NCBI GenBank assembly: GCA_963978895.1
Contig: OZ022242.1
Coordinates: 36,778,924-36,842,923, forward strand
Reading direction: 5' to 3'
DNA length: 64,000 nucleotides
From: Erpobdella octoculata
Lineage: Eukaryota; Annelida; Clitellata; Hirudinida; Erpobdellidae
Shown one piece after another: positions 29,701 through 42,290 of this stretch. The notes under the pieces were generated by a model. The model was not told the origin of the DNA. It made no database searches and saw only the letters and a program-made list of their open reading frames with translations. Both the position numbers and the translations under genes were made by a program. Position 1 is the first letter of the stretch; each line of letters starts with the position of its first letter.

Positions 29701-32700
29701 ATGTAGCAGCTCTACTTGCTGAGCAATATAAAAGAAATGTTCAATGCTTTGGATCGAACCTGATTCAAACAAATTAAAATCACTATCTTTCATATCATGC
29801 TTTTGAAACACAGCATCAATATATTGCAATGTTTTCTTTTGAACAATAAAATCAGCATAAAATATGATGTAATTGGATATCTTTTTTTATAATAAACTTA
29901 GCTCAAACATTTTGGATCAATAGAACGGATAAAGTAAAAATGCGTAATAACTTTTATAACACGCTTGTTCGCATCAATTTTAAAAAAGTGTGTGACGTTT
30001 ATTTTTAAATCCTTTATACTAACTTCACCGCCGGTCATGATCGCTTGCTTGAATGTTTGCAAACATTGAAAGTGAAAATTAACTAATTTCCCGTTCTTCA
30101 ATTGAGCAACAATTTTAAACATAAGCTTATAAATTATGACAATATATTTTACCAAAGTCTAAAAATTTTTTGAAAAAAAAAATTTTGTAATTGAAAATAA
30201 TAGCTGTCCGTGTTTAAAAAAAAAAACAAATAAACTACAATTAAACAAAAAATTTTTACATGAAATCAAAAAAATGTCATTTTAAAGAAAATATATTTTA
30301 TTAAATAAAAAGCCGGGAAATCCAAAAATATAACGGATTTGTGAGAAAAACTGTGTTTTTACGACTTACTTGTTTCTCATTAAAAATAGCAATAATTAAA
30401 TTTTAAGAATTATTTCTACGATTTTTCGCTCATTTGTGAAAAACATTATTATCTAAAAAAAATTATAATAAAATGTTTTACCTAATTTTTGAAGTTTTGG
30501 GTGTCATTATAAGTCTTCAATTTTCTTTTTTTTTGCCTTAATTGAGACGTTTTTAACTGGACTAGGTGTATTTTTCTGAACATTTTATTAAAAAAACTTG
30601 TCAATTAAAACCTGTATTCTTAACGTGTTTTCGCTTTGCAAACAACATTTTAATTTATAAAACAGAATAACAATAGTGTTCTTAGCAGTGACGGAAAATT
30701 TGTGATTTGTTGTTTATAGAAAGCTAAAATTCCGTTAGCATTTATATGCTTGCTATTTTCTAACATTTGTTCATATCAACCACGGAGGTAATATAAAAAT
30801 TTTATATCAATTATCCAATTAGAGTTTTTTTGTATTAAGTTAGTATTACACAAGGTGTATATTTTAAAGAAACTGTTGCATGCGTTTCATAATTTAATAT
30901 TGCATTTAAAATCATTCCTGTAAAAAACGAAAAAAAATTATTCAAATAAAAAATGTATTTGGTTTTTTTTTAAAGTAATGAAAACACATTATACAAAAAT
31001 TTTTAATAAAAATTAACTCACTACATAATAGTATAGCTCCGGATTAGCTGCCGCTATCCCATGATGGCCAGGTTGACTAAATTTTCAAATAACTGCTAAG
31101 ATTATTTTGTAACCGGAACTAGCACGCAAGACTTAACCTAAGAGTTCTTGTCGTAGACCACATTTGATTTTTTTTAACTGTCCCTCCTCCTTTATCTAGG
31201 CTTGGGACTGATTTGCAAGAGCAAGGCGGAGTTAGCACGAGAGTTGACAAACATTAAAGTATAGCTTGTATAGCTGCGCCTTAATCACGATTAATTAATT
31301 GAATTACCGCTAATTTAATAAAATAACATCATTAAATGTTTTTACAACAAATCTCAATTGCGCTACAAAATGGCCTTTAAATACGCTACAGTATTCTATC
31401 AAGGCATGTACGATATTAGTAGTACAGAATTAAATGTTAGTACACATAAAAGGGCCTATTTAAAAGTAACGCTTCATTAGGTTGAGTCTGTAACGCTTTA
31501 CATGGTTTTATCTTCTATTGCTTTGCTTGTCAAATGTTTATTATTAAGAGTTCTTATACAGAAATTGCTATCTTTGAAGAACTTAGAATTTCTTCAAAGA
31601 TTTAAAATGTTGTGACAGACAAACGGCTAATTTCAATAAAGCACTCAGTTTGTTCAAACTACATAGTTGCCCCATTAATCGAAAGTGACGAGCATGATGC
31701 GATTGACACCATAAAAAGTGTTAATGTTGGTGATTGCCCGCAAGAAATTGGTGAAAATGCCGATGAGGCTTTAGTGCTTCCTCCTCAAAACGTTTAAAGA
31801 AGTAATAGAACTTTTTTCAACTTCTCAATGCTATTGGACAGGTGTTGGACTGCTCGAAAATGTAGAATGGTTTGTTGATGAAGCCATTGACATGCTGATT
31901 GTTTAAAATCAAGATTAAAATATCCCAATTTTGACAGAGAAGATATCGGTAGCAAGACCAATGTAGTTTTTATTACTGACCTTTATATGAAATTGGAAAA
32001 TGAAAATGTTCAACATTAGGTTTTCTTTATTTCATTTAATGATATTCGATAGAGAAAATATTCCAAATTTTGTATAAAAAAAGTTGTGAAAAAGTTGAAA
32101 AAAAATCAACAAATTTTTAGTTCAGTTAAAATTTTTTTTACTTTAGTTGCAAACGTTGAACTGAAACAATTAGTTTGTGCCAATCTCTGCTCCGATAAAC
32201 GCGACCACTTTTTAGTTTTAAAACAGTATGGTCGCATTTTGTGATTAGTTTAGCCTAAAAAACTAGACCGGCTTGAGAGTTTGACACAAAAGTATTAAAA
32301 TATGAAATTATAAAATAGAAAAAAAAGTTGTTGCACAAGAAAAACGTTTTGAACAAGTAATACTGACCCTTCGGGTTCGTGGGTAATAGCTGGTTGAAGC
32401 TGTAAAAAAATAAAATCATTTTGAATTATATCATGTTTTCAAAATTTTTCTTTTAACAACACGTTGTATATGTGTATCTAATTGTGATGGCGTTAATATT
32501 GTTTGTTTATTTATAAAAAAAAACATTATTATCTAAAAAAAACATTAGATGAAATTTTTTACCGTAACTGTAATATTTTGGGTGTCATTATAAGTCTTTA
32601 ATTTTCTTTTTTCTACCTCAATTGGGACTTTTTTAACTGGACCAGGTTTAATTTCCCGAACCTTTTAGTGAAAAACTTTTTTATTAAAACCTGTATTCTG

Positions 32701-35700
32701 AATGTTTTTTTACCTTGCAAACAAAAATTTGATTTATGAAGCAGAATAACAATGGTTTTCTTAGCAGTGCCAGAAAACATGTGATATGTTGTTTATCGAG
32801 AGCTAGAATCACTCTAGCATTTATACGCTTGCTTTTTTCTAAGATTTGTACAAATCGACTACAGCTGAAAAAAATAATATAATAAAAAAATTCAATTAGT
32901 TAACTAGAGTTTGTTTTTAGTTAGCTAGTAATACACCAGGTGTATATGTCAAAAAACTGTAGCGTGCGTTTCAAAATATAATATTACATTCAAAATCATT
33001 CTCATAAAAAATTGAAAAAATGTAATCAAATAAAAAATTTATTTATTTTTTAAAAAGTAATAAAAACAAATTCTAAAAAAATATTTTAATAACAAAAATT
33101 AACTCACCTCATAATAATATTGCATCTCCGGATTAGCTTGTGCTATCCCATGATGGCTCTCTAAACTAAAATTGCAAATAACTGCTAAGATTATTTTGTA
33201 ACCGGAACTAACCCAAGAGTTCCTGTCGTAGATCATATTTGATCTTTTTAATTGCCCCTCCTCCTTTGTCCAGGCTTGGGATTGGCTTGCAAAGGCAAAG
33301 TAGAGTTAACTCAAGAGTTGACAAACATTAAAGTATAATTTGTATAGCCGCGCGTTAATAACAATTAATTAATTGAATTAACGCCAATTTAAAAAAATTA
33401 TGTCATTAATTGTTTTTATTATAAATCTAAATTGCGCTACAATATGGCCTTGAAATGCACTACAGTACTCTATTACGTTATGTAATTCAGAAAACCTTCG
33501 TCTTCACTCGCGCCTTCGACCACAATCTACAAACGACGATCAATTCTTTTGACTGTATCACTACGCAACCTTTCCAAACTCGATGGATCTTAGCAAAAAA
33601 GGCATTTCATGATTGTAATTAATTTACACTCATTTTGGCAGAAGTCAATATTGCCCCCCATTGCACAAAATTCCCCTACGCCCAGGGTCAAACCAAATAA
33701 TCTGAAAAATCTATTTCTTTCTTGGTCTTTTAATTTTATTTATTATATTTATGTTGCCTACAAATTGCGAAAAACATCTTTGTAGATCCTTTAGTTCTTC
33801 AGCCCCTTCATATATTATTATTATTATTAAACAGCTGATAACGCAACATTTGTCAATCAAACTACATTAAGTAATAATGACGAAATAGAAGTTGCGTTAC
33901 AGTGAAAGGCAAACGTTAACTAAAAAATTACTAACTATTAGTTAAACTAATTTTGTTTAGTTAAATGCAAAGTTTTTGGAAAAGGTTGTTTAGGTTGGAC
34001 CGGGTTTTGTAATTAGTTGAATCTGCAAAACTGGACCCATTCAAGATTCTGACACATAAGAATTTAAATAAGAAATTATAAAATAGAAAACCGATGACAA
34101 GTGTCATTGCACAAGAAAAACGTTTTAAACATATAATACTGACTTTAAGCGTTTGTTGGTATAAGTTTGTTGAAGTTGAGGCTGTAAAAAATAAAATCAA
34201 TCTAAATTATATCATGTTTTCAAAATTGTTCTTTAACTTCACGCCGTATGTGTGCATATAATTGTTACGGCGATAGTTAGATCTATTAACACGTTTTGCA
34301 CCAACTTCCTTTTATCCGATCCAGCTATAAAAATTTCAATTATGTATTAGTGTTGCACGTGGTTTTTAAAAGTTTTTCTATTGTTTTTCTCTCGTTATTT
34401 TTGCTACTGTTTCCATCCCCGCTTGCTCTCCTGCTCCTCCTCGCTCTGAAAACCTTTACGATTGTTTAGTGTGTAAATAATTAACCGCCAACAGATATAC
34501 CCGCGGGTAAAAAGTCCACGGGTACACTACTTTACCCGTGGGTCGGGTACGGGTAAGACAAATATTGATGGGTTGGGTCGGATACGGATTTTGTTTTCCC
34601 CGCGCAGCCTCAGCATGTACCACTCTAACACATCTTTCTAGCACCCTGCTCACAGGCTATCCTACAAAAACTTTGGCAAATTGCCAAGCGCATCTCAGCA
34701 ACTCCGGAATCGCTGCGGAACCTCCGGGTCTCCCGACACGCAAGTGGGAACTGCCATACTCAGGTGCCTTAAAAACCCAAACTTGCAGCTTTGCTCTTAG
34801 AAGTTTTAGCAAAGCCTGTTGATAAAAGCTAATAAAAATCCTGGGAGCAAAAAATATTCTAATAAACAATAAAAAATAAAAGTTTTTAAAGCAATCTTAT
34901 GTCTTACGATTCTGTAACTTGAACATTTTCCATCCATAATCATATTCCAATTGTAGCCATCTTTGGAATTACCTTCACATTTAATCACTACAGACGCATT
35001 ACCTTAAACAAGTTAAATATTTTTTAAAGGCTTATCTTCAATCCAAAAACAGCAAAATAAAGAAACATTTTATAGTTGACAAAATTTTAAGTGAAATTTA
35101 ATAACCTTCTGGAAATTTACAGTATAAATAGATGGTTTGTTTTCCATCAGGATCTCCAGAGTCTATGCTAACTTCCACATTTTTGAACAGAAACGTTTTT
35201 GGTTTACACCCATCTGGTATATATAAGAAATATAAACAAGTAAAGAAAAAAACAAATTTTTTAACACAAACTTTAATTTCAAATACACTTGATTTAGAAA
35301 TACAAAAGATGTTCAAATTAAAAAAAATTTCAATTGAATCATGTATTGTCATCCAATATAAAGCTATGCAGAAATTTTCAGCTTCTTAGCTAGTCAAAAA
35401 GCTGGTTAAATTTTACTTGCAAGATTTGCGTACAGAGAAAGCCACACACACACACACAAACAGAGATTGTAACCTAAATAAAAGTTTGTAAAAGAATAAA
35501 AATAAAAGTAAAAAAATCTGTTGATAGTATTCAAATTAACTTAAAATTAAAAAAAACAAATAGAATAAAGTTAGGTAAAAAATTTAAATTAAATATAAAA
35601 TTAGGTATAACAATAAGCTCTAACCTTGACTTGTTTTGAAATCAGGTCTTTCTTTTTTGAATAAAAAATCAAAAACATTATCGGTGTTTACTTTTCATGA

Positions 35701-35840
35701 GCTTTTAATTGAAAAAATTACTAACTTATTTCAAAAAATTCCGGATACTCCTTTGCTTCACAGAATGTCGAGTCTTTCCGTAAACTGGCCCACATAATTA
35801 TTGAGTAAAATAACACTATAAATTGATGCAGTTTGATCAT
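23957..35840 (-). CDS. Gene B: adhesion-GPCR-like receptor, recent duplicate of gene A
   Basis: There are fifteen exons: 35726-35840, 35106-35213, 34908-34987, 34666-34815, 34144-34181, 33108-33165, 32368-32399, 31022-31076, 29589-29620, 28784-28826, 27563-27672, 27224-27525, 24718-24784, 24321-24514 and 23957-24240. All splice sites are AG/GT and the phases close, giving 1,668 nt (555 codons plus stop). The domain order is as in gene A: signal peptide MIKLHQFIVLFYSIIMW, small Cys ectodomain, three E/S stalk modules, seven helices. The 7TM block is nearly identical to A (for example NNYKEL for TEYKEL), while the stalk modules differ in number, length and sequence. The same 37-nt intron splits TM1 (27526-27562). 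No GPS motif was seen. Confidence 0.75.
24948..25500 (-). mobile_element. TA tract followed by Helitron-type element with 18-bp minisatellite
   Basis: A (TA)n tract (24948-25005) meets CTAG at 25006-25009, followed by the hairpin ACCCGGCGTTGCCCGGGG. In minus sense this is a Helitron 3' terminus (hairpin, CTAG, then host T). Inward lies an 18-bp minisatellite CGGTCGCTTTCCCGTTCC with about ten copies (25236-25430). It reads as Arg-Ser repeats in one frame and Phe-Pro in another, with no sign of selection for coding. Confidence 0.65.
25580..25881 (+). mobile_element. Helitron-type 3' end, opposite orientation
   Basis: The plus strand ends CCCGGGCAACGCCGGGTATC then TCCGCTAG (CTAG 25878-25881) followed by T. 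The interior is the reverse complement of the preceding element's minisatellite (GGGAAAGCGACCGGGAG units). With the 25006 copy it forms a large inverted pair. Confidence 0.65.
25965..26304. repeat. Repeat R1, two copies in opposite orientation
   Basis: The copy at 25965-26100 reads from TTCCCGCTCGCTCACCCGC to GGCAATGCATAAAGG on the plus strand. The copy at 26163-26304 is its reverse complement, with TA/CATA microsatellite between and outside. Together they form a long imperfect palindrome in the gene B intron. Confidence 0.7.
26370..26652 (+). mobile_element. Helitron-type 3' end with minisatellite
   Basis: The element ends AACGCCGGGTACCCCGCTAG (CTAG 26649-26652), then TATATA host microsatellite. 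The GGGAAAGCGACCGGGA minisatellite fills the interior, and a (TA)n tract (26305-26367) lies upstream. Confidence 0.6.
28784..34181 (-). other. Gene B alternating stalk exons
   Basis: E exons: 34144-34181 (38 nt, PQLQQTYTNKRLK), 32368-32399 (LQPAITHEPEG) and 29589-29620 (LQPAIHKELP). S exons: 33108-33165 (LESHHGIAQANPEMQYYYE), 31022-31076 (QPGHHGIAAANPELYYYV) and 28784-28826 (ITSHHGIAEFNRND). All E exons are 3n+2 nt with GTCAGT donors and all S exons 3n+1 nt with GTGAGT donors. The intervening DNA is the diverged form of the 1,874-bp module. Frame is maintained despite length and sequence divergence, which argues that these are real exons. Confidence 0.7.
32714..32858 (-). other. Gene B L segment, candidate alternative exon
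   Basis: This is the only L segment of gene B that keeps both splice sites (TGTAG and GTAAAA) and an open phase 2-to-0 frame (KSKRINASVILALDKQHI, ending FCFINQIFVCK). The older copies at about 28390-28545 and 30630-30785 lack the donor GT. Confidence 0.45.
34666..35840 (-). other. Gene B signal peptide and ectodomain exons
   Basis: Exons 35726-35840, 35106-35213, 34908-34987 and 34666-34815 correspond one to one to gene A. The last is 6 nt longer than in A (GRPGGSAAIPELL against GRGSAAIPKLL), an in-frame difference that supports its being coding. Confidence 0.65.
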
Positions 35841-36265
35841 GTTTTATTCTTTTTATCTGAAATTTAATCAAATTTAAGTATTTAAATTAAAATGCGTTTA
35901 AACAAAATTATATCATTTTAAACATATATTATGTTGTATAATATTTGTTTAAGTTATATTTTACGTTAAAGATTGTTTGTTTTATTTTTTAAATTCTCAT
36001 CTATCATTCTATCTCGAGTAGAAGACCAGGCAATGATAAGTCACATAAACTGAACCGTAAATCGAACATGGAAATTTGATCAGTCATGTCCCATCCAGCT
36101 CAGCGGTTGTTGTTTTTATAAGTGCTTCAACAACTCTCAACAGTAATAGCGTAGCGGTGTATGATGGTGACAATGCGATATTTACTGCAGCAACCAATTT
36201 TATTAGTTTTTTTCAAGTCATTGTGTGCGCCTAAAAAATTTACAATTATTATTATTTCAGACTTA

Positions 36266-37352
36266 TCTTTTACTGTTATTTAACTTTTTTTTATTTTAGT
36301 TTTTTTTACACATTATTATTTTATTTATTATTTTTGTGTCATTTTTTTTTCTCATAGTTCTCTCCGTGCCAATTTTTTTTATTTTTTCTTGAGCTAAACA
36401 CTTTTAACCGAGTATTGACGGCAACATTGTTTTGACTTGTTATAAAACAACGCATCTGGAAATGATTCACTCAGCTTTTATGCTTTGTTAAGCAAGATAT
36501 CGGAACAGATTTGACGAGATGAAAAATGTTGTTTTTATTCGATCCATTGAGAAATCTATGAGGAGCAGTGACGAGCGTTAACAAGACCAGCATAAAAACG
36601 ATAATTTGTATGTTTCCGTTAACAAGAACGAGAACAATAACGGAAATTAATGGACCACCTGATTTTTCTTATTAGAAGTTATTAGATATATTTAAACGTC
36701 TTAATAACTAGAAATTGTTAAGGATATTGTTTTATAATAGTATCTTTTATTTATTAAGCCTAAAGGCAATGTTTTTAATCTATTTCCTAATTTTTTTCCT
36801 ATCGCTTTATTAAGTAATTATCAATTTGAAAAAAATTAGCTATAGCCTAATATAAATTTAATGACAAAGATAAAGCCATTTAAAGCATTATCGGCACTGT
36901 AAATAAGGTTTGTTTGTCTCCAGTGTGTATTTTGTGACGTCAAAACTTTTGTGGTCCATTACAGTACAGAACGTGAATAAAATAAGAACGAGAATTATTC
37001 ATTAGGAAAAAAATAAAAACTAAAATTAAGAATTATTTTCAGAACGTGAATAAATGAGAACGGTAATTATTCAAAAAGAATACAACAAAAATAAGAACGA
37101 AATTTGAAAATAACACATACATGTAGGAGAAATCGGACAAAAAAATCTCTAAAAAAAATTTTTTCAACTAAACCAAAATATTGATTGATATTTTGTATAC
37201 AATAAACCGTTCAAAAATTGTTTTTGATTTTAAAAATTACTTTTTAAATAACTTTCTTTATTTTTTTGTGCAAGAAGAAAAAGAACAGAACAATAAAAAA
37301 ATCATATATTCAGAACGTAAATAAAATAAGAACGGGATTTTTTTATAAATAA
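36266..37352. other. Spacer between duplication B and the Helitron helicase
   Basis: AT-rich DNA without a supportable gene. 36435-36570 is a dispersed repeat shared with 57505-57644 (core TCACTCAGCTTTTATGC, TTCGATCCATTGAGAAATC). 36960-37330 holds loosely repeated AGAACGTGAATAAAATAAG units. Confidence 0.6.
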
Positions 37353-39580
37353 CTAGCGGGGGTACCCGGCGTTGCCCGGGTTTTTTAAGAGAATTAAGAG
37401 AATGAGTTTGGTATTCAAAGAAAATGATTGTGTTTTAATTCGGTTTATTAATTTTAACAAATGAATGGAGTTGTTAAAATTTAGCAATCAACAAGCAATA
37501 ACTTGCAGCAACTGTGTAAATATCTTTGTTATTGAAGTGCTCTTGGATAAACAATATTTTTTGCTTTTCCGTCTGGTGAGTACACAAATAAATCAGAAGG
37601 TTTTCCGACGCGTGAGCAGGCCACATGCAACTGTCCATGTGAGAGAAGCACGCATTCTCTAAATTTAGTCCACACATTTGTAGTGATTGTCCCTGTGCTT
37701 TGTTGATGGTCATAGCAAAAGCAAGTCGCACCGGGAACTGCAGACGTTTGAATTCGAATGGCATATCAGTTGGAATCATAGGGATGCGTGGCAACAGTAC
37801 ATTTTCACCTTTAAATTTTCCGTTTAAAATGGTAGCTTGGATTATATTGCTCATCATCATTTTCACTGAAAGCCTGGTACCGTTGCAAAGTCGTGGTTGA
37901 TTTATGTTTCGGAGTAGAATAATAAGCGTGCCAATTTTCAATGTTAAAATGTGCGGCGGTATGCCTGGCAAATCAAGAGAATTCAAGAATTCAGTTGGAT
38001 AATTGACAACTTCGTCTTGATTCATTAAAGTATCAATTGACTTATACGTTGTCACTTCGCCTGGTATTTTGTTTTGAATGATGAAATTGATGTCATTGAC
38101 ATCGTTGTTCTTGGCTGCTAATATGGCACGTACACTAAGCCACTGAAGATTTTTGTAATTCAGTGCGATATCTGGGTTAACTTTGTGAATAAATTCGTCT
38201 GTGCTTGTTGTCATTTTACAGAAGTTTGTTGGGAATGTGATACATTGTGAGGATCTATCGATTGCTAATTTTCCATTCCCCATATCCAACAATTGTTTTG
38301 CGAAACGTTCCGCGGAGGCATCATGTTGTAGCTGTACACGCATATTGGTCTTCAGAGTCAATTTCTGTACATATTGCCATAAAAATGATTGTTTCAGACA
38401 TGCATTTAATTCATCAGGAGCTGTTGATCGTGCTATAACTGGTAGAGTTTGTCGAAAATCACCAGACAATAAAATAAGAGCTCCACCAAAGATCTGTTCT
38501 TTTCCTCTCAAATCTTTTAGTGTAAAATGAAGCGCTTCCAATGCCTTTTTGTGTGCCATAGTACATTCGTCCCATATAATGAGTTGACAGGAATGAAGTA
38601 CTTTACCCATTCCGGAATTTTTTTTATATTGCAAGTTGGTGTCTCAGTGCTTTGCATATTCAACGGCAATTTTAGTGCTGAATGTGCGGTTCGACCACCA
38701 TCCAAAAAAGTTGCTGCAATTCCAGACGAAGCGATTGCCAGTGCAATATTTTTTTTTATCGTATGGTTGCTATAATAAGTGAAATCAGAAAAGTTTTGCC
38801 TGAGCCTCCGGGTGCATCTAGAAAATATAATCCGCCGCTTTGGGTTGTAATTGCACCGATAATTATGTCATGTACTATACGTTGCTCTGGAAACAATTTC
38901 GGAAGATTTTTTTGAACAAATATACTCAATTCGTCGACATCAAAGTGTGTTTCTCGGTGCCAATCACGATCAAAGAGATCGTTTGCAGATCGATTTGGAG
39001 TAGTTATCCCTAATTGAACCAGTGCTTTGTTTGCGATTGCCAAACATATGTCCTCAATCAAAACCAACGCCTCATTATATACGCTTGGTGTAAATTGAAT
39101 ATCAGGATTTTCATTTGTTGCACGCAAACGATGTAGGATGTCTTCACTCATGGAGTTTTTGTATCTTTCCAACGATCTTTTGGATTAGATGGGAAGCATG
39201 TTGTTAATATGATTGCAAATAATGTGCGTATTTGCTGAGGTTTAGAGGTATGCGATGCATCGGCGAGTGAAGTGTCCCAATGTGCATCGTTTTCTAGAAG
39301 TTTTAATTCTTGGCAAGCTTCACGATAAGTTGCACATATTTGACCGTTTACTGTCTTTAAATCTTGGAAAGATGTCGGTCCATGTACAGTGATCAAAAGT
39401 AATCGCAAGTAAAAGCATTCTGCATTGTTTGGGTGAACAGTGTACAGACGGCATAATGCGTCGGTAGAATATAAATTCGGATGTCCTTCAACTGCTTTAC
39501 CTTGTTTGCGACGTTTAAATTCCTTCGCTGATGCATTCCATGTGTAGTATGTTGGGACCTCAGAGTAAAGTAGCGACTTT
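37353..39580 (-). pseudogene. Helitron helicase (Pif1-like), 5'-truncated and frameshifted
   Basis: Minus-strand translation gives a Pif1-type SF1 helicase in order: upstream piece NNAECFYLRLLLITVHGP (39408 region), Walker A DAPGGSGKTF (39172-38756 frame), Walker B IIWDECTMAHKKA, GDFRQTLPV, and LAFAMTINKAQGQSLQMCGL near the C-terminus, ending at 37474. At least two frameshifts (about 39160 and 38750) break it, and the Rep/HUH nuclease half is missing. On the 3' side, hairpin CCCGGGCAACGCCGGG and CTAG (37353-37356, then T) form an intact Helitron 3' terminus. The same terminus marks the six non-coding fragments in this window, making this family the likely source of them. Confidence 0.85.
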
Positions 39581-39589
39581 GTAAAAATA

Positions 39590-39725
39590 TATTGTGACGG
39601 ATTTCAAATTTTTTTCTCTATATTTGATTCCCCTTGACTCCCAAGGTTGTGTGAAAATTTCATTACGATCGGATGAATGGTGTAGCAATGCATAAAGGAC
39701 ATACATACATACATACATACATATA

Positions 39726-39761
<36 letters not shown>

Positions 39762-39790
39762 TATATACATACAAACATTCATTTTTATAT
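39590..39790 (+). repeat. Repeat R1 copy 4 plus CATA/TA microsatellite
   Basis: The sequence starts TTGTGACGGATTTCAAATTT and ends GCAATGCATAAAGGAC, followed by (CATA)n. It abuts the truncated 5' side of the Helitron helicase, so it may be the other end of a deleted Helitron. Confidence 0.65.
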
Positions 39791-40080
39791 ATATAGATAT
39801 ACTGCTGACTAGTGCTGATTCTTCACTAGCAAAATATTAACACGTTATCCGAAATCAAAAAAGGTGTTTTAATTTGTTTTTCAGTTTGACTTTGTTAACT
39901 ACATCTCCAAGTCAAGCGTTTTTCAACTGCTGATCAAATATTTCTTGTTTTAATTGTTTTACTAAAAAAAAAACAAAACTAAAACTAAATAGAGTAACGA
40001 CTTTTTATTGATTCAAGTTAACTCTTTCATGTTTCTTATTATTACATTAGCCAAAATTTACTCGAAGAAACAACGAACAA

Positions 40081-40154
40081 GTAGGGTACATGTTAAATGC
40101 ACATGTAGCAGTGTACCAATGACGACGATTAACGTCTTAAACAGTAACAAGCAA
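40081..40154 (-). other. Conserved block downstream of receptor gene C
   Basis: Shares GTAGGG, ACAT, TTAAATG and GCAGTGTACCAATGA with 1161-1236 and 23608-23683, although the introns of gene C have diverged from A and B beyond recognition. This suggests constraint on the 3' UTR or a regulatory function. Confidence 0.4.
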
Positions 40155-40428
40155 CTTTAGGATGTTTTGTGTAATGTTATTAAAAAAAATTATTAACTTT
40201 TATCACATTTTATCGCATTAAAATGTTTTGAATTTTTACACTTTCTGCTTAACAAGAATCAACATATTGAACTAGTTTTAATAGAAATACAATATAAAAG
40301 TAGATAGATAAAGTATAGCAACAAACTTGAAAAACTAGTATTGTTTATAGCGCAGCAACACATTGGAACACATTTTCAAGGTTGATATATTTTTTAATTA
40401 TAAACAACTAATTTTATTTTTTTTCAAT

Positions 40429-42290
40429 TCAAATAGATTTTATTTCTCTATCTGTCGCAATGAAGGTGTTTGTGGTACGTTTGCTGCTGCTAGTGCTATC
40501 TCTGGTCAGACTTTTCTTGAAATCGCTGAACCAATTTCTTGGCGATTGATGTTTCTTAGAGAAATTTATCCATGCATTTCTGAGTGGTTCGGACCGAAGA
40601 TTGAAGAGAATAAAAATTAAAAAACCTTGTAAACCGTTGAAAATTGTAAAAAAAAATTGCATGACAAGAGCCGTTTTGCCGGGAGCATGAGAGAATAGGC
40701 CAAAACTCCACGTTAAGCCTATCAAAGTTAAATGTAAATAAATTAAGAACTAAAATTAAATACTAAAAAGTTAAATATAAAAAAAGTAAATAATAAAAAA
40801 AGGTTTTAAGAACAGTGATAATTATTATAAATATGTCGAAAGGTTTCTGAAAATTTATTTAATGTTTTTATGAAAACTTTTATAAAATCACCCATGACAA
40901 CAAAACAGCACATCCCTGTTTTGATTTGAACTCGAACAAAGCGGTTTTCTGACTGATTTCTTGGATTTTCCTTCAAGTTTGCAATATTTTTTATAATAAT
41001 AACAAATAGAATCAAATTGATGAAAAAGACAATTCCAAGTGGAAGTTGGAAAGCGAAATAGAAAGCTTTTTCTGACAACCAGCAGCTGCATAAAAAACGA
41101 ATATATCCAATCATTCAAATAATTATTTCAAATAACCTATAAAAATAAATTAATTTAAAAATATAAAAGCTTACTATTTTCCTCCCAGACCATACTGACT
41201 GTGATCAACTGAGGCCGTAATTGCCACGATTAAAACTGGGATTCCTTCATCGTTCAATTGATTTCAAAAAATGAAACAATTTAAGATAATTTGTTTTAGG
41301 ATATATTGCTAATTAATTATCTTAACAAAATTCTTTCGTTCTGGTATAAGAGGTTGTTAGTATTTATTACCACTTTTCGGATTTTTTATGTTATAAGAAT
41401 TCTCTTGTTTTAGGAAATATTGCTAATTAGAGAATTTTTATAAAATAAAAAATTCAAAAAGTGGTTAAATATTAACAACCTCCTATATTAATATTCAAAA
41501 AAGCATTCTATCCTGTTTGAAAAATAGCAGATGGTTAGTTTGAGTAAAAGGCGCTCCACGTTTTAAGTTTTAAAAAATTATGGCTTGTTCGTTATACGAT
41601 TGTCCACAATTAATGCATGGCTCCATCAAGACATTTCTCACACAGCCCAGAGAAAAATAATTTTCTTCTTTTTAGTTCACAAAAACGTGGTATTTAAAAA
41701 AAAAAATTTTTAATATTTCATTTCTAGAACAGACTGGTGTGAAGCGAGTCGTAGTTTTCCAACAAGGAATAATTATGCTTAACTTTTGATTTCTCTTGCT
41801 GACAAAACTGCATTTTGGAGAATTATTAAATTGTTAATTACCCCAGGAAGGTAGTGTAACTTTCCAGAAAAATCGTTCAATGTAAGTATTGAAGACCTTG
41901 ACAAACATGTAATACTGAAGAACAGCTTCAACTAGCATCCAAGAAAATGAAGCAAGAAGAAAATAATGCAAAGCCATTGCTACGGCCATGCATAGCTCTT
42001 CATATTCTGTTCTTTCTATTCCAAATAAATACAAAAGATTGGCAACAATCAGAGCCACTGAAAGGTTTAGTAAACCTTTGTGAAACTGGATATTTTTACG
42101 AGACCTTTGTGAAAAATAGAAATTTCTTCTTAATAAAATCACAAAACGCAAACAAAAATACTAATAAAAATAGTAACTTTAAAACTATTTGTCCAAGGAG
42201 CACAAAAAGCAGAGAAATTGTGGACAGCGACACTCCTACGTCCGATATAACATCTAAAAGCTTTTCTGTAAAATCATCGTCTCCTGTAGC
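40429..42290 (-). other. Gene C 7TM exon block
   Basis: TM6-TM7 exon 40429-40718, TM5 40892-41085 (194 nt as in A and B), TM4 41175-41244, TM2-TM3 41842-about 42160, and TM1 ending near 42180 with edge 42290. Where A and B have a 37-nt intron inside TM1, gene C has a shorter sequence with no GT...AG of matching phase; simple read-through puts TM2 one base out of frame. Confidence 0.65.

Noticed and set aside
37465..38775. Several plus-strand frames over the Helitron helicase
   Set aside because: Opposite-strand shadows of the helicase frame, which has Walker A, Walker B and other SF1 motifs.
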